NCBI RefSeq assembly: GCF_018129085.1
Contig: NZ_JAAGBB010000015.1
Location: 62,001-126,000 of the forward strand
Length of the DNA stretch: 64,000 nucleotides
Direction: 5' to 3'
Origin: Plastoroseomonas hellenica
GTDB taxonomy: Bacteria; Pseudomonadota; Alphaproteobacteria; Acetobacterales; Acetobacteraceae
Position numbers and translations under genes: made by a program. Below, in pieces: positions 25,026 to 33,406 of this stretch. Each line of letters begins with the position of its first letter. Position 1 is the stretch's first letter. Under the pieces are notes generated by a model. It was not told where the DNA came from. It made no database searches and saw only the letters and a list, made by a program, of their open reading frames with translations.

Positions 25026-26987
25026 CTACAGGCCGAAGGGGTAGGTTTCGGCGAGCTCGCCCGAATCCCATTCCGATGTGCGCTCCAGCGGCTCCACCGC
25101 GCGGGTTTCGTCGAAATGCAGCACCGCGTCGAACTGCCCGGCGAGGTCGGCGTGGAAGTAATGGCTGAGCCGCTCGGTCTCGGGCCGGTAGATGACGCCG
25201 ATGGCCCGCTCCAGCAGCCGCTGGGGAAAGGCTTCGCCGTCACCGCGCAGATCGAGGTGGAAGCGGTCGGGACCGACCGCGTGGAGCAGCGCCTCGTGGC
25301 TTTGCGCGAGCGCCGGGCGCACGGTCTTGCGCTCCGCCCGGCCGCCCCAGTGCGACGCGGCCGTGACGGTGCCGTGGTGGGTCGTGAAGCCGATGAGGAA
25401 GGCCTCACGCCCATGTTTCTCGCGGATGAGCTGGCCGAGATTGATCTCGCCGCGCTGGGCCCGGTCCGTCGCCCTGGCATCGCCCAGATGGGAGTTGTGC
25501 GCCCAGACCACCAGCTTCGCCGGATCGGCCCGATGGCCGAGATGCGCGAGGAGTGCCTCGAAACTCTCCGCCATGTGCCGGTCGCGCAGGTTCCAGGTCG
25601 ATTCCGGCGCCAGGAACATGGCGCGGTAATAGGCCTCGGCGCTCTTCACCAGACGGGCATTCTGCTGGGCGGCGAAGAGCTCGTCCTGGGCGAGACCCGA
25701 ATCCCGCTCCTGGCCCGCCGCAGGACGGCGCTTCAGCATCTCCACGAGCTGCGCCACCACCGCATCCCGGCAGGATTGCTCGACCTCGGCGCCGGCGATG
25801 AAGCCGTAGCTCTGCGGGTCCGGCCCGAAATGGTCGAAGCAGGCATAGCGCCGGCGCGCGGCCTCGGCGGCAGCCGGGTCGACCCCTTCAAGGTACTGAA
25901 GCACGGCCTTCATCGCGCCATGCAGGCTGTAGAGGTCGAGACCGTAGAAGCCAGCCCTGGGCCGGCCCTCGCCGCGCGCAGCGTTGTGGCGGCGCAGCCA
26001 TTCGACGAAGTCGACGACCACCTGGTTCCGCCACATCCAGGTCGGGAAACGGCGAAAATCCATGAGCGCCGCCCCGGCGTCGAGATCTTCACCGGCGCCC
26101 TGGACGTAGCGATTGACCCGGTAGGCATCCGGCCAGTCGGCCTCGACCGCCACCGCCGCAAAGCCCTTCTCCTCGATCAGGCGCCGGGTGATCCGGGCCC
26201 GCTCCTCATAGAATTCATGCGTGCCGTGCGAGGCTTCGCCGAGGAGGACGAAGCGCGCCTCCCCGATCGCCTCCAGCAGCTCGTCGTAATCCTGCGCACC
26301 GCCCGAGAGCGGCGTGATGCGCCGACGCGGCGGGCCATCCGCCGCCTCCCGCGCGCCGGCAAGGAGGTCACGGACCTCGTCATCCTCGGTCTGGGAGAAG
26401 TCCCGATACCAGCGTCCGACGGCGAGGAGCGGCTGCGGCGTCGTTGCGCAGGCCACCTCATCGGCCTCGGCCCGCATCGCCTCGCAGGTGTCGGGGCTGC
26501 CGACCGGGACCGCAGCGAGGATGCGCGCCGGCCGCAGCGCCCGGATCGCCCGGATCGCGGCTCGCATAGTGGCGCCGGTGGCCAGGCCATCATCGATCAG
26601 GATGACGATGCGTCCGCTCACCGGCAGCGCCGGTCGGCCGTCGCGATAGAGCTGCTCGCGCCGCGCCAGCTCCTGCACCTCCCGCGCGGCGACGGCATCG
26701 ACGACATGGGCCGGCAACGCGAGCTCGTCCAGGATGTCCTGGTTCAGCACGCGCATGCCGCCGCTCGCGATCGCGCCCATCGCCAGCTCCTCATAGCCGG
26801 GGACGCCGAGCTTGCGCACGACGAAGACGTCGAGCGGCGCCTTGAGCGCGCGCGCCACCTCATAGGCGACGGGCACGCCGCCGCGCGGCAGGGCCAGCAC
26901 GACGACGTCGTCGCGCCCGGCGTGATGGAGGAGCTGGCCGGCGAGGTGCCGGCCGGCCTCACGGCGGTCCGGAAAGACGATGGCCAT
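25026..26987 (-). CDS. Phosphoribosyltransferase-erythromycin esterase fusion protein
   Basis: 653 aa from the ATG at 26987, with GGGGAA 4 nt upstream. Residues about 1-215 form a type I phosphoribosyltransferase domain: LALPRGGVPVAYEVA and the PRPP loop VILIDDGLATGAT. Residues about 235-640 match the erythromycin esterase family: LLGEASHGTHEFYEERA with a conserved Glu and His, AVAVEADWPDAYRVNRYV, and VVWAHNSHLGDARAT. Esterase members hydrolyse macrolide lactones, but many homologues have other substrates. Fusion to a PRTase argues for a nucleotide-related or stress function rather than drug resistance. The alpha/beta hydrolase gene follows after 27 bp. Confidence 0.92.
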   Translation of the reverse strand: MAIVFPDRREAGRHLAGQLLHHAGRDDVVVLALPRGGVPVAYEVARALKAPLDVFVVRKLGVPGYEELAMGAIASGGMRVLNQDILDELALPAHVVDAVAAREVQELARREQLYRDGRPALPVSGRIVILIDDGLATGATMRAAIRAIRALRPARILAAVPVGSPDTCEAMRAEADEVACATTPQPLLAVGRWYRDFSQTEDDEVRDLLAGAREAADGPPRRRITPLSGGAQDYDELLEAIGEARFVLLGEASHGTHEFYEERARITRRLIEEKGFAAVAVEADWPDAYRVNRYVQGAGEDLDAGAALMDFRRFPTWMWRNQVVVDFVEWLRRHNAARGEGRPRAGFYGLDLYSLHGAMKAVLQYLEGVDPAAAEAARRRYACFDHFGPDPQSYGFIAGAEVEQSCRDAVVAQLVEMLKRRPAAGQERDSGLAQDELFAAQQNARLVKSAEAYYRAMFLAPESTWNLRDRHMAESFEALLAHLGHRADPAKLVVWAHNSHLGDARATDRAQRGEINLGQLIREKHGREAFLIGFTTHHGTVTAASHWGGRAERKTVRPALAQSHEALLHAVGPDRFHLDLRGDGEAFPQRLLERAIGVIYRPETERLSHYFHADLAGQFDAVLHFDETRAVEPLERTSEWDSGELAETYPFGL

Positions 26988-27064
26988 GGTTCCCCGCCAA
27001 CGCGCCGCCGCCGCCGCCGTTTCCCCATGGCGCGCCGGTCGCAAGGAACTGAACGCACAACTGA

Positions 27065-27118
27065 GATGCTCAGAACGCCGGCTGCCGCCGCGATGCTCAG
27101 AACGCCGGCTGCCGCCGC
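27065..27118. repeat. Perfect 27-bp tandem duplication
   Basis: Two identical 27-bp units, beginning GATGCTCAGAACGCC, at 27065-27091 and 27092-27118. They lie in the gap between the SDR gene's stop and the PRTase-esterase gene, upstream of the latter. Unit number could vary between strains. The role is unknown. Confidence 0.85.
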
Positions 27119-27128
27119 GGTTCCGAGG

Positions 27129-27875
27129 TCAGGACGCGGGAATCCAGTTGTAGAGCGCGAGGCCGCCATCGACGGCGACCGTCGTGCCCGTGACGTAACG
27201 TGAGAAGCGATCGCTCAGCAGCGCCACCGCCATGCCCGCGATATCCTCGGGCGTGCCCGCGCGCCCCAGCGGGATCTTCTTCTCGAGCGCCGCGACATCC
27301 GCCGCGAAGCCGCCGCCCGGGATGGCGCCGGGCGCGATGGCGTTGACGCGGATGCCATCGCCCCCGAGCGCCCGGGCAAGCTCCTTCACCAGCATGGTCT
27401 GCCCTGCCTTCGTCGCGCTGTAATGCGGCAGGTTGCGCGGCGAATGGGCGTGCAGCGAGGTGATGAAGAGCATGCGCCCATTCACGCCCCGCGCCTTCAT
27501 ATGCACGCCCGCCGCCTGCCCGAGCACGAAGCCCGCGCGCAGGCCGACATTGACCATGGCATCCCATTCCGCTTCGGTCACCGCCAGCATGGTCTGCTCC
27601 TCCCGCCGGCGGGGCGAGGCGCTGTGCACCAGGATGGAGACGGTGCCGAGCGCCCGCTCCGCCTCCACGAAAAGCGCGCGTGCCGCGGCGGGATCGGTGA
27701 GGTCGGCCGCGATGAATGCCGCGCCGAGCTCCTGCGCCAGCGCCTGCCCCGCATCACCAGAGACATCGCTGAGCAGGAGCCGCGCCCCCTCCCCGGCCAG
27801 GGCGCGCGCAATGCCGCGCCCGATCCCGGAGGCGGCGCCCGTCACCAGCGCCGTGTCGCCATCGAGCAGACCCAT
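27129..27875 (-). CDS. Short-chain dehydrogenase/reductase
   Basis: 248 aa from the ATG at 27875 with a GGGGAGGAC site. The cofactor motif is TGAASGIGRG, there is an Asp in LLLSDVSG at the end of strand 2 (suggesting NAD), and catalytic Ser, Tyr and Lys in ITSLHAHSP and YSATKAG. The C-terminal AVDGGLALYNW is typical of classical SDRs. Substrate cannot be assigned. It reads toward the PRTase-esterase gene with a 141-bp gap containing the 27-bp tandem repeat, and is divergent from a secreted hydrolase. Confidence 0.92.
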   Translation of the reverse strand: MGLLDGDTALVTGAASGIGRGIARALAGEGARLLLSDVSGDAGQALAQELGAAFIAADLTDPAAARALFVEAERALGTVSILVHSASPRRREEQTMLAVTEAEWDAMVNVGLRAGFVLGQAAGVHMKARGVNGRMLFITSLHAHSPRNLPHYSATKAGQTMLVKELARALGGDGIRVNAIAPGAIPGGGFAADVAALEKKIPLGRAGTPEDIAGMAVALLSDRFSRYVTGTTVAVDGGLALYNWIPAS

Positions 27876-28012
27876 GCTGTCCTCCCCGCCCTTGCCCACG
27901 GGATCGCAGCACCGCGACAGCGCCGGCGGCAAGGGGCGATGCTCGCACGCCTGTGTGTGACGATAGGCGCCGCAACGCCTAGGCTTGGTGGATGCGCCTC
28001 GAAGGGGACGGC

Positions 28013-29053
28013 ATGCGGCGGACGCGCAACCTGATGCTGGCCAGTCTGGTCCTGCTCGGCCTGCTCTGCGGCGGGCCCAGGGCCGATGCCTGGCAGCTCG
28101 CGGATCCATGGCCCGCCGATGCCGCCACCACGACGATCCGCGGCACGCCCGTCACTTTCCCGAGCAGCAGCCCCTTCACGCCGCGCGACGCGTCCGCGGC
28201 GGCGCCGGCGACCGCGATCGGCACGCTGTACCTGCCGTCCGGCATCGGCCGGGATGCGCCGCCGCATTCCGTGCCGGCCGTCATCATGCTCCACGGCGCC
28301 GGCGGTGTGCTCACGGCGCGCGAGCACAGTTATGGCCGCCAGTTCGCGGCGATGGGCGCCGCCGCGCTGGTCGTCGATGTCTTCGCAGCGCGCAGGGAGC
28401 GCGGCATCGGCTTCACCGAACGCCTGCTCGAGATCACCGAGAGCATGGCGATGGCCGATGCCTATGCCGGCCTCCGTTTCCTGCTGCTACGGCCGGAGAT
28501 CGACCCGGACCGCATCGCGCTGATCGGCTTCTCCTATGGCGCGATGGCGACGATGTACGCGCTCTCGGCGCGGGTCGCGGCGCTGATGGCGCCGGGGGGC
28601 GAACGCTTCGCGGCGCATGCCGCCTTCTATGGCCCCTGCATCGCGGATTTCGCCGATCCCCGCACCACCGGCGCGCCGCTCCTGATGCTCTACGGCACCG
28701 GCGATGCGCTGATCGACCCCGGGCGCTGCGAGGCCTTCGCCGCGGAAGCACGCCGCGGCGGCTCCGCGGTCGAGGTCATCGCCTATGCCGATGCGCTGCA
28801 CCAATGGGATGGCGGGCAGCCGCGGCGCCTGATCGGGCGGCTGCTGAACGGCTGCCGCCTGCGCGTGGAGGAGGATGGCGGCGTGCAGGACCTGCGTAGC
28901 GGGCTGCCGATGTCCGGCCCGCTGCTGCGGCGCGCGATCCTGGCGCTCTGCGTCACGGACGAGCCCTACATGATCGGCGCGGACGCCGTGGTGCGCGCGC
29001 GTTCGAACCGCGACCTCGGCCGTTTCCTGGACCGCGTCTTCGCGCCGCGCTGA
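28013..29053 (+). CDS. Exported dienelactone hydrolase family protein
   Basis: 346 aa; ATG at 28013 preceded by AAGGGGA. A Sec signal peptide (RRTRNLMLASLVLLGLLCGG, cleaved near ADA) indicates periplasmic export. The hydrolase domain has VIMLHGAGGVLT, the nucleophile in GFSYGAMATM (Ser rather than the Cys of true dienelactone hydrolases), an Asp in GTGDALID and a His in DALHQWDGG. The C-terminal 80 or so residues continue past the usual fold. The substrate is unknown; an ester or lactone in the periplasm is the best guess. Confidence 0.85.
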   Translation: MRRTRNLMLASLVLLGLLCGGPRADAWQLADPWPADAATTTIRGTPVTFPSSSPFTPRDASAAAPATAIGTLYLPSGIGRDAPPHSVPAVIMLHGAGGVLTAREHSYGRQFAAMGAAALVVDVFAARRERGIGFTERLLEITESMAMADAYAGLRFLLLRPEIDPDRIALIGFSYGAMATMYALSARVAALMAPGGERFAAHAAFYGPCIADFADPRTTGAPLLMLYGTGDALIDPGRCEAFAAEARRGGSAVEVIAYADALHQWDGGQPRRLIGRLLNGCRLRVEEDGGVQDLRSGLPMSGPLLRRAILALCVTDEPYMIGADAVVRARSNRDLGRFLDRVFAPR

Positions 29054-29143
29054 GCAGAGCTGCAACGGACCGTAACACGGCCCGGCTTGCTGCACCTCGA
29101 CAGCCCCGCATAGGCTGCGCGCGGGCAACAGGGATCCCGTCCG

Positions 29144-30274
29144 ATGAACCGCCGCCACCTCCTCGGCGCCAGCACTGCCTTGCTCGCGGCGCCGGCCATC
29201 GCCCAGACCCAGCCGCATCAGCACCAGCATCCGGCCTTGCCGCCGATGCAGCCCTCCCCGCAGCCCTATGCGAACATCACCCAGGGCGGCGCGGCGCATC
29301 ACATCACGCCGGAGCAGGCAGCGCAGCGCGTCACCGATAGCCCCGCACCCGCGGGACCGCTGGGCCGCTGGATGGCGCGGGCCGACATGCCGATCCCGCG
29401 CAGCGAGATGGCCTGGGCGACGGCCTGGGCCGGGCGCATGCATGTGATCGGCGGCTATGGCGAGGGCCGCTTCAATCAGGCCTACCACACGGTCTACGAC
29501 CCCGGTGCCGACCGCTGGTTCAACGCGGCGCCGCTGCCGCGCGGCGCCAACCATGTCGCGGTCGCGGCCGATGCCGGACGCGTCTACGCGCTCGGCGGCT
29601 TCATCGAGCAGAACCGGCGCTGCGACGACCTCGCCTTCGCCTATGACGTGGCGGGCGATCGCTGGAGCGAGATCGCGCGCCTGCCGCGCGGGCGCGCCGC
29701 CTCCGCCGCCGTGGTGCTGGGCGGCAAGGTGCACCTGATCGGCGGCGCGACCGATCCCGCCGACGAACGCGCCAGCATCGGCTGGCACGAGGTCTATGAC
29801 CCCGCGGCCGACCGCTGGGAGCGCCGCCGCCCGTTGCCCGGCGCCCGCGACCATGTCGGCTGCGTCGCGCATAATGGCCTGATCCATGTCGTCGGCGGGC
29901 GCTTCAACACCTTCCAGTACAACACGGACCTGCACCACGTGTACCTGCCGGACCGCGACACCTGGGAAGTGCGGGCGCCGCTACCCACCACGCGCTCGGG
30001 CCATGGCATGGTGGTCTATCGCGACCGCTTTTTCTGCATGGGCGGCGAGGGCGGCATCATCGAACGCGGCGTATCGCGCGATGCCAAGGTGTTCGGCCAG
30101 ATGGAGAGCTACGACCCGGCCACGGACACCTGGCAGAAGCACGCGCCGATGCCGACGCCGCGCCATGCGGTGGCCGCGACCGCGATCGGCGACTGGGTCT
30201 ATGTGGCGGGCGGCGGCGCCGTGCTGGGCGGCATGGTGCAATCTGCGATCCATGAGGCCTTCACGCTCGGGTAG
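29144..30274 (+). CDS. Exported kelch-repeat beta-propeller protein
   Basis: 376 aa. The signal peptide begins MNRRHLLGASTALLAAPAIA and is cleaved before QTQ. The next stretch is His/Pro/Gln-rich (HQHQH) and could bind metal. From about residue 75 there are roughly six kelch blades, recognisable by repeats such as MHVIGGYGE, VYALGGFIE, VHLIGGATD, IHVVGGRFN and VYVAGGGAV, each followed by YDPAADRW-like segments. Propellers of this type act as binding scaffolds or as oxidases; no copper-radical motif is evident. It is convergent with the AraC-TPR gene, 19 bp away. Confidence 0.9.
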   Translation: MNRRHLLGASTALLAAPAIAQTQPHQHQHPALPPMQPSPQPYANITQGGAAHHITPEQAAQRVTDSPAPAGPLGRWMARADMPIPRSEMAWATAWAGRMHVIGGYGEGRFNQAYHTVYDPGADRWFNAAPLPRGANHVAVAADAGRVYALGGFIEQNRRCDDLAFAYDVAGDRWSEIARLPRGRAASAAVVLGGKVHLIGGATDPADERASIGWHEVYDPAADRWERRRPLPGARDHVGCVAHNGLIHVVGGRFNTFQYNTDLHHVYLPDRDTWEVRAPLPTTRSGHGMVVYRDRFFCMGGEGGIIERGVSRDAKVFGQMESYDPATDTWQKHAPMPTPRHAVAATAIGDWVYVAGGGAVLGGMVQSAIHEAFTLG

Positions 30275-30293
30275 ATCCCGATGGCTTGCGGCG

Positions 30294-31856
30294 TCAGCGC
30301 GGCAGCCCGGCGCGGGCCAGCCCGTCGAGCAGGCGGTGCTTCGCCTCCGGCTGCAGCGCGTCCGCACGCTCGCACAGCCCGAGGGTCAGGTCCGGAAAGG
30401 CACGCCTGAGCGACGCCAGGGAACGCTCTGCCTGCTGGCCTGCGCCGGCATGCATCGCGGCTGCGGTCAGGAAGCGGTTTGGCCAGGCCCGGAAGGGCTG
30501 CTGATCCAAGGCGCGGGCCAGGACGCGCGCGGCGCGCGGATAATTGCCGAGGACGAATTCCGCGATCCCGAGCTGGATCATCGCCATGTTGCCTTCGTTC
30601 CCGGCCGGCCAGGCCCGCAACAGGCGCCGGAAGGTCGCAGCCGCCGCCCGTGCCTCGCCGCGAAAGACCTGGATGACGCCCAGGCGCCGCCAGGCCTCGG
30701 GCTGCTCCGGATCGAGGGCCAGCGCGCGCGTGACCAGGAACCCGGCCTCCCGCAGGTCGCCGGCGAGCGACATCACGCCGGCCGCCAAGGTCAGCACCTC
30801 GGGATCGTCCTCGGCGAGCGCCAGGGCGCGGCGCGCATGCTCGATGGCCCCTTCGCGGCGGCCGGCGGGGTCCGGCGTGAAGCCGTGGTTGGCGGTCACG
30901 GCGTAGCCGAAGCCGGCCAGCGCATTGGCGCGCGCATGCGCGGGGTCCCGGTGCAGGGCTTCCCCCAGCAGGTCGAGCGCCACGCGGGTCAGGGCCGGAT
31001 CCTGCGTCAGCATCGCCGGGCGGGCGCGCAGGACGAGCGTCTCGACATCCGCGTGGCGGCGCGGTGTGCGGCGCGCCCGCTCCATCTGCTCCGCCGCGAC
31101 CGCAGCACCGACGGCACGTGCGGCGCGGTCGGCCCAGGCCAGGCTGGCGGCGCGCTGCGGCAGCGCCTCGCGGATCGTCGCGACCACCGCGCCGCGCGCC
31201 GGATCGACCACCGACAGCACGACGCAATCCGCCTCCACCCGCCCGTCCAGCCGGAGCGCGCGCGCCATGTCCGGCGCCGGGCCGGGCTCAGGGCTGGCCA
31301 GCACCAGGTCCCGCACGCGCCCAAGCGCGATCGTCAGATCATCGGTCAGGCGCCGGGCGCGTGCTGCCTCCGCGGAGTTGGCGGGCAACAGCGCGCGCAG
31401 CAGGATCGGCGTGCCGAAGCGGGGTGCCGCGGCCGGTGCCGCCCGGCGGGCCGCGCGCAGGGTCGCCGAGGGTGCTTCCCCGAAGGCACGGGCATAGGCG
31501 ATGGCGAAGCGGCCGGGATGGTCGAAGCCGTGGCGCAGCGCCACGTCCAGCACCGAGCGCGCCTCGCCCGCGGTGAGCACCTCCCGCGCCGCGGCCAGCC
31601 GGAGCCGCAGAACCGCCGCCTGCGGCGTGACGCCCAGCACGCGGGCGAAGTGGCGTTGCAGGCTCCGCGGCGAGACGCCCGCGGCGGCTGCGAGATGGGA
31701 GAGGTCCGGCGCGGCGGCGGCGTCCTGCGCCAAGGCGGCCTTCGCGGCGTCCATCGCCTGCCGCACGCAGCGCTCCCGTCCGAGCGGCGCGCGCGCAGCA
31801 TCCGGCCCCTCCTGAGCCGCAGCGATACCGGTGCCTGCCTGCCAGCGCCCGCGCAT
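30294..31856 (-). CDS. AraC-type HTH regulator with TPR output/sensor domain
   Basis: 520 aa from the ATG at 31856; no strong ribosome-binding site is seen, and an upstream in-frame TTG is possible. The AraC DNA-binding domain is at the N-terminus (about residues 40-135: LAAAAGVSPRSLQRHFARVLG, then VLDVALRHGFDHPGRFAIAYARAFG). A FlgO/TolB-like segment (TDDLTIALGRVRDLVLA and VVDPARGAVVATI) and C-terminal TPR helices (LALDPEQPEAWRRLGV) follow. This order is common with winged-helix or cyclase N-termini, but unusual with an AraC domain. It is divergent from the haloperoxidase-like gene, which it may regulate. Confidence 0.82.
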   Translation of the reverse strand: MRGRWQAGTGIAAAQEGPDAARAPLGRERCVRQAMDAAKAALAQDAAAAPDLSHLAAAAGVSPRSLQRHFARVLGVTPQAAVLRLRLAAAREVLTAGEARSVLDVALRHGFDHPGRFAIAYARAFGEAPSATLRAARRAAPAAAPRFGTPILLRALLPANSAEAARARRLTDDLTIALGRVRDLVLASPEPGPAPDMARALRLDGRVEADCVVLSVVDPARGAVVATIREALPQRAASLAWADRAARAVGAAVAAEQMERARRTPRRHADVETLVLRARPAMLTQDPALTRVALDLLGEALHRDPAHARANALAGFGYAVTANHGFTPDPAGRREGAIEHARRALALAEDDPEVLTLAAGVMSLAGDLREAGFLVTRALALDPEQPEAWRRLGVIQVFRGEARAAAATFRRLLRAWPAGNEGNMAMIQLGIAEFVLGNYPRAARVLARALDQQPFRAWPNRFLTAAAMHAGAGQQAERSLASLRRAFPDLTLGLCERADALQPEAKHRLLDGLARAGLPR

Positions 31857-31979
31857 GCACGCATCGTCGCGCAATGACGCTGACGGGTCCAGGACAGGTT
31901 GTCGCAATCCGGACAGAGCGACTCCCGCAGACCGTCTTCCATGCCGTCCCGGAAGACGCCCTTGGGAAGGAGCCCACCG

Positions 31980-33377
31980 ATGCGCCGTCGCCCCCTGCTG
32001 CTCGCAGCGCTGCCCGCGACCGCCGCCCTCACCCTGCCCGCCGCCGATGCCCCGGCATCCGAGGTCATCGCGCCGCGCGGGCCCGTCGAGCCCGGCGCCG
32101 GCACCTGGCGGAGCTGGGTGATCGCCTCGGGCAGCGCGTTCCGCCTGCCGCCGCCGCCGAATGCGGACGCGTCCGGCGACGAGATCGCGCAACTGAAGGC
32201 GCTGGCCGGGCGGCGCGATGCCGCGGCCCTCGAGCGCATCGGCTACTGGGACACCGGCGCGCCGTCCTACCGCTGGAACCAGATCCTGACCGAGGCGCTG
32301 GTGCGGAACGGGACGCCCGCGAACCTGGCCTACCGACACCTGAGCGTGCTGCACATCGCGATCCATGACGCGATGATCGCGGCCTGGGACAGCAAGCACG
32401 CGCATGGCCGGCCGCAGCCAAGCGCGCTGGATCCCGACCTGCAGACGGCGATCCCGAACCCACCGAGCCCGTCCTATCCTGCCGAACATGCCGTCGCCGC
32501 CGGCGCCGCGGGCGCGGTGCTCGGCACTCTCTTCCCGCAGCGCAGCGATGCCTTCCGCGCCCTGGCCGAAGAGGCCGCGGCGTCCCGCCTGCTGGCCGGC
32601 GTCGCCTATCCCAGCGATGTCGCGGCCGGCCTCGCGCTCGGCCGGCAGGTGGCGGCGAAAGTGATCGAGCACGCGGCCGCCGATCGCTCCGCCGAGCCCT
32701 GGACCGGCACGGTCCCCGCCGGACCCGGCCTCTGGCGCGGCACCAACCCTGCCATGCCGCAGGCGGCGACCTGGCGGGGTTGGGTGCTGGAGCGCCCGGA
32801 CGAGTTCCGCCCGCCGCCGCCGAGCGCTCCTGATTCAGCCGAGCGGCGGGCCGAGCTGGCCGAGCTCCGCGACTACCGCCGCACGCCGAAGAGCAATGCG
32901 GATGCCGGCTTCTGGGAATATGCGGTCGGCGGCTTGCGGCAATACCAGTTCTGGGGCGGGCAACTCGCGCGGCTGACGCTTGAGCATCGCCTGGATGCCA
33001 ATGCACCGCGCATCGCGCGCGCCTTCGCGCTGACCTATGCGGCGCTGCATGACACTGGCGTCGCCTGCTGGGATGCCAAATACGCCTATTGGACGATCCG
33101 GCCCTTCCAGCTCGATCCGGAGCTGCGGACCGTCTTCCCCAGCCCGAACCACCCGAGCTATCCGGCCGCGCATGCCTGCTACTCCGTGGCGGCCGCGACA
33201 ATGCTCGGCCACCTCTTTCCGCGCGACGCCGAAGCCATGGCGGCGCTCGCGACGGATGCGGCGGAGTCGCGCATCTGGGCTGGCATTCACTATCGCAGCG
33301 ACATCGTGGTTGGCGCCGAGCTGGCGCGGGCGGTGGCCGGCAAGGTCATCGATCGGGCGCGAGCCGACGGGGCCTGA
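31980..33377 (+). CDS. Exported vanadium-dependent haloperoxidase/PAP2-like protein with two lobes
   Basis: 465 aa; ATG at 31980 with AAGGAG 8 nt upstream and a short signal peptide (RRRPLLLAALPATAALTL). Two homologous lobes are seen. Lobe 2 holds a full vanadate/phosphate site: K-x6-RP in KYAYWTIRP, PSYPAAH, and SRIWAGIHYRSD (from residue 430). Lobe 1 has the matching KHAHGRP, PSYPAEH and SRLLAGVAYPSD (from residue 202), where the catalytic His is Ala. Only lobe 2 should be active. Activity may be halide oxidation or phosphatase; sequence does not decide. Confidence 0.88.
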   Translation: MRRRPLLLAALPATAALTLPAADAPASEVIAPRGPVEPGAGTWRSWVIASGSAFRLPPPPNADASGDEIAQLKALAGRRDAAALERIGYWDTGAPSYRWNQILTEALVRNGTPANLAYRHLSVLHIAIHDAMIAAWDSKHAHGRPQPSALDPDLQTAIPNPPSPSYPAEHAVAAGAAGAVLGTLFPQRSDAFRALAEEAAASRLLAGVAYPSDVAAGLALGRQVAAKVIEHAAADRSAEPWTGTVPAGPGLWRGTNPAMPQAATWRGWVLERPDEFRPPPPSAPDSAERRAELAELRDYRRTPKSNADAGFWEYAVGGLRQYQFWGGQLARLTLEHRLDANAPRIARAFALTYAALHDTGVACWDAKYAYWTIRPFQLDPELRTVFPSPNHPSYPAAHACYSVAAATMLGHLFPRDAEAMAALATDAAESRIWAGIHYRSDIVVGAELARAVAGKVIDRARADGA

Positions 33378-33406
33378 GAGATCGTTTGAAAGCAGCGACG
33401 GGCCGG

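Noticed and set aside
27065-27118. Possible CRISPR-like repeat
   Set aside because: Only two units and no spacer between them; a simple tandem duplication explains it.
24273-27203. A very long plus-strand open frame (about 976 codons) opposite the hydrolase and PRTase-esterase genes
   Set aside because: It is a mirror of high-GC coding DNA on the other strand: Arg/Ala/Gly-rich, no domain, and the minus strand encodes clear enzymes with ribosome-binding sites.
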